NCBI GenBank assembly: GCA_964584775.1
Contig: CAZPBC010000019.1
Coordinates: 1-35,681, forward strand
DNA from: CAZPBC01 sp964584775
Lineage (GTDB): Bacteria; Chlamydiota; Chlamydiia; Chlamydiales; SLFE01
Direction of reading: 5' to 3'
Length of the DNA stretch: 35,681 nucleotides
Shown: positions 31,483 to 35,681 of the stretch, piece after piece
Layout of the letters: the number at the start of each line of letters is the position of its first letter
Numbering within the stretch: the first letter of the stretch is position 1
Position numbers and translations under genes: made by a program
Notes under the pieces: generated by a model
Seen by the model: only the letters and a program-made list of their open reading frames with translations
Told to the model about the DNA's origin: nothing
Database searches by the model: none

Positions 31483-32886
31483 ATGCGAAAGACATTCGCT
31501 CTACTTTTCACTTTACTAGCCACGACGACCCTCTCAGCACAGGTTCCCGTTTGCTCACCTGACAGCTTCCATAAAGCACAGGCACAGCGTGACTTCCAAG
31601 CCGTTCAGGAGTTTGTCAACTCCAAGAGAACCATCCCTCTCGATGACAAGGACTGCAACCTCGCCCTCGCTGGTGATGTCCGTTTTAACTACGCGAGTAT
31701 CTTCGAAAAGCTCGACGGTCAGCAGCTCCGTGGAACGAACGGAACAGCGCGCCAAGATAAAACAGGGCTCATCACCAACCAGCCTCCTATCGGTGGTGTG
31801 GATGGAACAGGCGTTCCTTTCAGCTTCAACAACTTCCAAGTAGAAGTGAACCTCTACCTCGACTACGTCTGCGGCCGTTCATGGGCTGTGGGCTGGATCG
31901 AGTTTGCGAACGACGCTGGAATCTCTCAGAATAGCAAGACCTGTGAGGTGGATCCGGAAGGTCTTTACGGAAGTGGCTGCTCAAAAGCCGTTTGTCTCCG
32001 CAAAGCCTACATGGGATACAACGTCTATGCAGATGGATGCTCTCGTTTCGATGTGGAGCTCGGCCGCCGTCCTCTCTACACGATTTTTGACTCTCGCGTG
32101 CAGTTCCAAAGCAACATGGATGGACTCGTTCTAAAATATGCGCAGCGTGCAGGGAACTATGGAGACTTCTACCTCCATGGAGCTGGTTTTGTTGTCGATG
32201 AGAGAACGGACCACTTTGCCTATATCGTTGAAGCGGGCCTCCTCAACTGCCGCCAAGCGGGATTTGATATCCGTTACTCTTTCATCGATTGGCAATCGCT
32301 GCTGGATAAGAGCCGCAACCGCTGCGATGTGAAAGATCCTCTTGGCTCTTGCTACCGTATTTCACAGCTCTCTCTTGCCTATAACTTCTGTGCCCTCAAT
32401 AAGCCGGCAAAGTTTTACGGCGCGGTCCTCTACAACCACGCAGCCAAAGAGCCCTACTTCAACCAAGCCAACCCCGCAAGCTACCGCAGAGATTCAAGCA
32501 AGAATCTCGCCTGGTACGCAGGATTCATCATTGGTGAAGTGTGCGGTCCTGGAGATTGGGCGCTCGATATCAATTACCAATACGTTGAAGCCTATGCCAT
32601 TCCTGATGCAGATATTTCCGGTATTGGAAGGAATGGAAGCAACCTTCTGAATAACACCATGACCTCTGATGGTCGGGGCTTTGCGAACTATAAAGGCATC
32701 CGTATTGAAGGTCTTTACGCCTTTACCAACAACCTTTCTATTGATGCGCGCTACGAGATGTCAGCAGACATCTGTAGCAACCTGTTTGGGATTACCGGAT
32801 TTGTGGAAGACGATCCGATCTTCTCTGATGTGGCTGGTCCACATCGCTACTCAAAGTTTGAAGTAGAAGCGATTTACGCTTTCTAA
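31483..32886 (+). CDS. MOMP-like cysteine-rich outer-membrane beta-barrel protein, 467 aa
   Basis: The start ATG 31483 gives a clean signal peptide (MRKTFALLFTLLATTTLSA-Q); an upstream in-frame TTG would spoil it. The mature protein has alternating aromatic/polar beta strands and ends 'FEVEAIYAF', with the C-terminal Phe used for barrel insertion. It has about 13 cysteines, in keeping with the disulfide-linked outer envelope of chlamydiae. The segment 'DFQAVQEFVNSKRTI' is shared with the next gene and looks like a periplasmic N-terminal module. Expanded MOMP-like families are known from Simkania-type chlamydiae; a porin or structural role in the outer membrane is expected from that family. 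It is expressed from its own promoter. Confidence 0.85.
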   Translation: MRKTFALLFTLLATTTLSAQVPVCSPDSFHKAQAQRDFQAVQEFVNSKRTIPLDDKDCNLALAGDVRFNYASIFEKLDGQQLRGTNGTARQDKTGLITNQPPIGGVDGTGVPFSFNNFQVEVNLYLDYVCGRSWAVGWIEFANDAGISQNSKTCEVDPEGLYGSGCSKAVCLRKAYMGYNVYADGCSRFDVELGRRPLYTIFDSRVQFQSNMDGLVLKYAQRAGNYGDFYLHGAGFVVDERTDHFAYIVEAGLLNCRQAGFDIRYSFIDWQSLLDKSRNRCDVKDPLGSCYRISQLSLAYNFCALNKPAKFYGAVLYNHAAKEPYFNQANPASYRRDSSKNLAWYAGFIIGEVCGPGDWALDINYQYVEAYAIPDADISGIGRNGSNLLNNTMTSDGRGFANYKGIRIEGLYAFTNNLSIDARYEMSADICSNLFGITGFVEDDPIFSDVAGPHRYSKFEVEAIYAF

Positions 32887-32914
32887 ATAAAGCATCTTCT
32901 CACCCTATATTACC

Positions 32915-32943
32915 TTGTCATTTTTGCTTGTTCAGAGTATACT
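32915..32943 (+). promoter_or_regulatory. Promoter of second MOMP-like gene
   Basis: TTGTCA (32915-32920), 17-base spacer, TATACT (32938-32943) is a strong match to the major-sigma consensus. The ATG follows 30 bases later. The two outer-membrane genes are therefore independently transcribed. Confidence 0.7.
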
Positions 32944-32973
32944 TTCTGCTCCTAACAAGGCCATATCATAGCA

Positions 32974-34335
32974 ATGAAAAAACTCTTTTTCTCACTCCTC
33001 TTCGCTCCTCTCTCTCTCGTTGCTATTTCAGTGCCGTGTGCTTCGAACACGTTTCAAGATTGCATGAACATGCGTGACTTCGAAGCGGTCCAAGAATTCG
33101 TCAACTCAAAGCGAACCATCTTCCTTGCAGAAAAACTCGATTGCCTTTCGATTGCAGGTAACGTCAAGGTCGACATCCTCAACCGCAATTCTTACCTCGG
33201 TAGTTTGGACGTCTTTGGTGGAACAAGGCGCGAAGCGAGCACCGGCCTTCCACTCGGTCACCTCACTTTTGAGACAGAGCTCAACTTGATGGTGAACTAC
33301 AAAAGTAAAGATGGGAAGACTTGGGCGAAAACGCGTTTCCAACTCGATGAAGCGTGGGGAATTTTTGAAAGACCTAAGGAATGTAAAACATCAGTAGAAA
33401 AAAATGGCGATCCCGGAGGTCTCTTTGGAAGTGGAGAGTGCCAATCGTTTGATATCAAGTGGGCTTACTGGGGCTGGAGAGTTTACGAAACTTGTGACCA
33501 CGATTTTGAAATCAACCTCCTTGTCGGTCGTAACAAACTCTACAAGGCCTTCAACTCACGTATTGAATTTAGTTCGACTGCCGATGGTGGAATGCTCGAG
33601 TTCAAACGTTTCATGGAACCCGACTGGCTCCTCTACAACAAGACGATGTTCTTTGTGGTTGACCAACGCACCAACCACTGGGCTTGGGTGACAGAATTTG
33701 GAACGTTGGACTTCATGGAGTCGAAGTTTGACTTAACTTACTCTTTTATTGACTGGGCCCTCAACGGTCGTAGTCAGTGCGGCACAGAAGACCCTCTTGG
33801 TTCGCTTTTCCGTGTGTCGCAGTGGGCTCCAGCCTACAACTTCACAGAAGATGGTCCCTTTGGTGTCGATGCGAGATTCTACTCTGGAATTGTGGTGAAC
33901 CACGCAGCGCGTTCGATCATCCTCAATGGAGAAAACAAGGGACGACAAAACCTCGCTTGGTACGCTGGTTTTCTGATTGGAGGACCGGTGAAAAAAGCGG
34001 GAGACTGGATGTTTGACGCCATGTACCAGTGGGTAGAGGCGATGGCGATTCCAAGTAAAGATGTCTTTGGTATTGGCCGTGGAGTGGAGTTCCGCTCAGC
34101 ACCTTCCATCAATGGATATGGAAAAGGGAACTTCAAAGGTTTTCAACTTGAAGCTCTTGTTGCCCTCACCGACAAATGCCAAATCGACGCGACCTATACC
34201 ATGAGCTGGACCCTAGATCCAACCATTGGTCTCATCGACCCAGCGACTCTCGCCCCACCCGTTGCAGCCGTTCCTGGTATCACAGGATCCCTCAACTACA
34301 ACAAGTTCGAGATCGACTTCATCGTCAACTTCTAA
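32974..34335 (+). CDS. MOMP-like outer-membrane beta-barrel protein, 453 aa
   Basis: It starts with a signal peptide (MKKLFFSLLFAPLSLVAIS). 'MRDFEAVQEFVNSKRTIF' near residue 30 matches the preceding gene. Later shared features include 'LGGLFGSGEC'-like and 'DPLGSLFRVSQ..PAYNF' segments, 'NLAWYAGFLIGG' and the terminal 'KFEIDFIVNF' with C-terminal Phe. It has about eight cysteines, fewer than its neighbour. The two are paralogues of about equal length, separated by under 90 bases, and probably arose by tandem duplication. The role as an outer-membrane porin or structural protein is inferred from the MOMP-like family. Confidence 0.85.
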   Translation: MKKLFFSLLFAPLSLVAISVPCASNTFQDCMNMRDFEAVQEFVNSKRTIFLAEKLDCLSIAGNVKVDILNRNSYLGSLDVFGGTRREASTGLPLGHLTFETELNLMVNYKSKDGKTWAKTRFQLDEAWGIFERPKECKTSVEKNGDPGGLFGSGECQSFDIKWAYWGWRVYETCDHDFEINLLVGRNKLYKAFNSRIEFSSTADGGMLEFKRFMEPDWLLYNKTMFFVVDQRTNHWAWVTEFGTLDFMESKFDLTYSFIDWALNGRSQCGTEDPLGSLFRVSQWAPAYNFTEDGPFGVDARFYSGIVVNHAARSIILNGENKGRQNLAWYAGFLIGGPVKKAGDWMFDAMYQWVEAMAIPSKDVFGIGRGVEFRSAPSINGYGKGNFKGFQLEALVALTDKCQIDATYTMSWTLDPTIGLIDPATLAPPVAAVPGITGSLNYNKFEIDFIVNF

Positions 34336-34484
34336 GCGCCTTCTCTACTAATTTGGACTATCATTGAGAGGGTATTGTCTTCCTAAAAAGGAAAACACCT
34401 TCCTTAATTGATCAGTAGAGCTCTTTGTGTTTAAAAAGAGACTTCGATATCATTAGGAATGAATTTTTCTTTAGGAGGTGGAAG

Positions 34485-35398
34485 ATGTCACGGTACGTAG
34501 TATGCTCTGAGATTTATTCTTCGAAAAATGACCAGACGCTCGATTTTCTTGAACAAACGTATCAGGACATCATTAGCTGGGTGGAAAAAAATCCGTCAAA
34601 GACGAGCCCAACGATTTCAGAGTTGCCTAATGTACATTTTCAATCTTTAGACGCTAACCGACATCCGAGTTTCAGCTATGCGACAAATATTATGAATTCG
34701 CTCCTTAGGAATCACGGTTATGGAACCATTGATCAATGGATTAGTAGAAAATCTACAATTCAGGAGCTTATGACAGTTTTGATCGATATTCAGGCACAAG
34801 GAGCTACCCCTGATCTAAGGGGGCGCCTTGAAACAGTCTTAGGAAATAAAGAGGCACACTCCATGTGTAATTCTCTACCATTTGTAGACCCATGCATTTA
34901 TGTAGATCAGATCAATTTTTATAAAAATGACGTCGAGACTTTTTCGTGCCGTGGCCCGAAAATATNNNNNNNNNNTATAAAAATGACGCCTTAGATTCTA
35001 TGGTATTTCTTCCCCTGGGATGGAGCAATAGCACGTGGTCGATCTTGGGTGCTTTAATGTTAAAGAAAAATCGATTTCATCAGGCTGCATCTTCGCTTAG
35101 TTATGAGGGGAAGCAAAATATTCGTGTTTTAAGACGTTGGGCACAATCGAAAGGTATGAAACAAATAAGTGCTAATCCTGAAGTTTGGGGAGCGAATACA
35201 GGCAAGTGGCTTCTAAAAATTAAACCAGAAGTAAGTTCTAGAGGTGGGTCGCTAGCTTCTGGAAGCAGGATCCCACGTTTTGATTCAAGACTTAAGGCTT
35301 CTCGAGGAGGCTTTGTTTACATCAATCCTTTTACAGGACAGGTAGGTAAAACCAAAAAAAATGGTTGCCATCTTCCTTTAGAAAAAAAATATTATTAA
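34485..35398 (+). CDS. Putative toxin-domain protein interrupted by an assembly gap
   Basis: The start is ATG 34485, with an excellent AGGAGGTGG (34473-34481). The first part reads MSRYVVCSEIYSSKNDQ to 'YVDQINFYKND', then runs into ten Ns. After the gap, in another frame, 'YKNDALDSMVFLPLGWS' continues to TAA at 35396-35398. The 13 bases before and after the gap (from 34920 and from 34976) are the same. Collapsing the 56-base offset restores one frame of 285 residues. The C-terminal part ('FHQAASSLSYEG', 'IRVLRRWAQSKGM', 'WLLKIKPE', 'PRFDSRL', 'YINPFTGQVG', 'CHLPL') resembles C-terminal toxin domains of polymorphic or Rhs-type toxins, from memory and not verified. There is no signal peptide and no Rhs or filament region. 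Confidence 0.6.
34966..34975. other. Assembly gap (10 N)
   Basis: Ten undetermined bases inside the toxin-like gene. The flanking 13-base repeat TATAAAAATGACG suggests that the two contig ends overlap and that the gap, with about 33 bases to its left, is not real sequence. Confidence 0.8.
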
Positions 35399-35406
35399 GA
35401 AATCAT

Positions 35407-35681
35407 ATGGAAGATGAAGAAAAAATTTTAATCGAGGTTCTTCAGGACGGATTAGCGAACGTTTCTGAGAAAGACGATGCTGCTATGGATCTATCAGAAT
35501 ATGATAGCCCTGAAGTTATCCAGGCGCTAATAAGCAAAGGTTCTGATGATCATGAAGATCCCGTTGTGCTCAACTCTTGCGGAGAGTCACTTGCAGAAAT
35601 TTGGTTGAGGAAAGATTTTTTTGATAAAAGGGTCTTTGATTCTCTTCATCCAGGAACTAAGCAGGGCTTTTTATTCTTTAT
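35407..35681 (+). CDS. Acidic immunity-like protein, partial (runs off the window)
   Basis: It begins ATG 35407, nine bases after the preceding stop, and stays open for 91 codons to the window end. The protein is strongly acidic at its N-terminus (MEDEEKILIEVLQDG). 'VIQALISKGSDDHEDPVVL', then 'NSCGESLAEIWLRKDFF' and 'VFDSLHPGTKQG' suggest short helical repeats. A small acidic protein encoded directly after a basic toxin-like C-terminus is the usual layout of a cognate immunity gene. I cannot name the immunity family. The assignment rests on context and composition. Confidence 0.6.
   Translation, partial: MEDEEKILIEVLQDGLANVSEKDDAAMDLSEYDSPEVIQALISKGSDDHEDPVVLNSCGESLAEIWLRKDFFDKRVFDSLHPGTKQGFLFF

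Noticed and set aside
34370..34405. Terminator after the second MOMP-like gene (TTCCT-AAAA-AGGAA)
   Set aside because: A five-base stem with no T-run after it; too weak to call.
1..35681. tRNA or rRNA genes
   Set aside because: None noticed by eye (no rRNA-like stretches or GTTCRANYC-type tRNA arms in a convincing cloverleaf); a tRNAscan run would be needed to exclude them.

Overview
The window is bacterial chromosome from a member of the Chlamydiota, most likely an environmental, amoeba- or arthropod-associated lineage (Simkania/Rhabdochlamydia/Waddlia type) rather than Chlamydia itself. Three things point there. First, thrS, a ParA-type ATPase and a pGP6-D-like gene sit in a tight minus-strand operon, an order known from chlamydial chromosomes. 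Second, there are two cysteine-rich outer-membrane barrel proteins of the MOMP-like type. Third, there is a large family of eukaryote-like F-box/ankyrin proteins. The exact genus is inference.

Layout. 1-900: a decayed leucine-rich-repeat remnant (minus strand) and a small membrane-protein gene. 913-24799: fourteen consecutive plus-strand genes of one paralogous family. Each has an N-terminal F-box-like segment (broken in the third gene), usually a conserved middle region with a 'TIL(D/E)LP...SLSW(R/K)IL' motif, divergent ankyrin-like helices, then 3 to 15 canonical 33-residue ankyrin repeats. Most repeats carry a cysteine where ordinary ankyrins have the Ala of 'GAD'. Five members end in basic, nuclear-localisation-like tails. 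One ends in a helix-turn-helix resembling IS3-family OrfA transposase, and another in an AT-hook-like motif. Between the genes lie broken family members (7018-7222, about 9949-10128, 13755-13916), shared promoter modules and shared 3' flanks, so the array has grown and shuffled by segmental duplication and recombination. 22151-22612 and 24918-25379 are direct repeats of the 3' end of the pGP6-D-like gene; they bracket the last and largest family member (22709-24799).

24918-28327: the thrS-parA-pgp6-like operon. 28432-31407: a divergent 991-residue protein with a papain-like Gln...GSCFATA motif. 31483-34335: two MOMP-like barrel proteins, each with a clear 17-bp-spaced sigma70/sigma66-type promoter. 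34485-35681: a probable toxin-like gene, interrupted by a 10-N assembly gap, followed by an acidic, immunity-like partial gene.

How the genes may work together: F-box proteins recruit substrates to SCF ubiquitin ligases and ankyrin repeats bind protein targets. The family therefore looks like secreted effectors that would redirect host ubiquitination, some of them perhaps in the nucleus. Secretion and Skp1 binding cannot be seen from DNA and are inferences.
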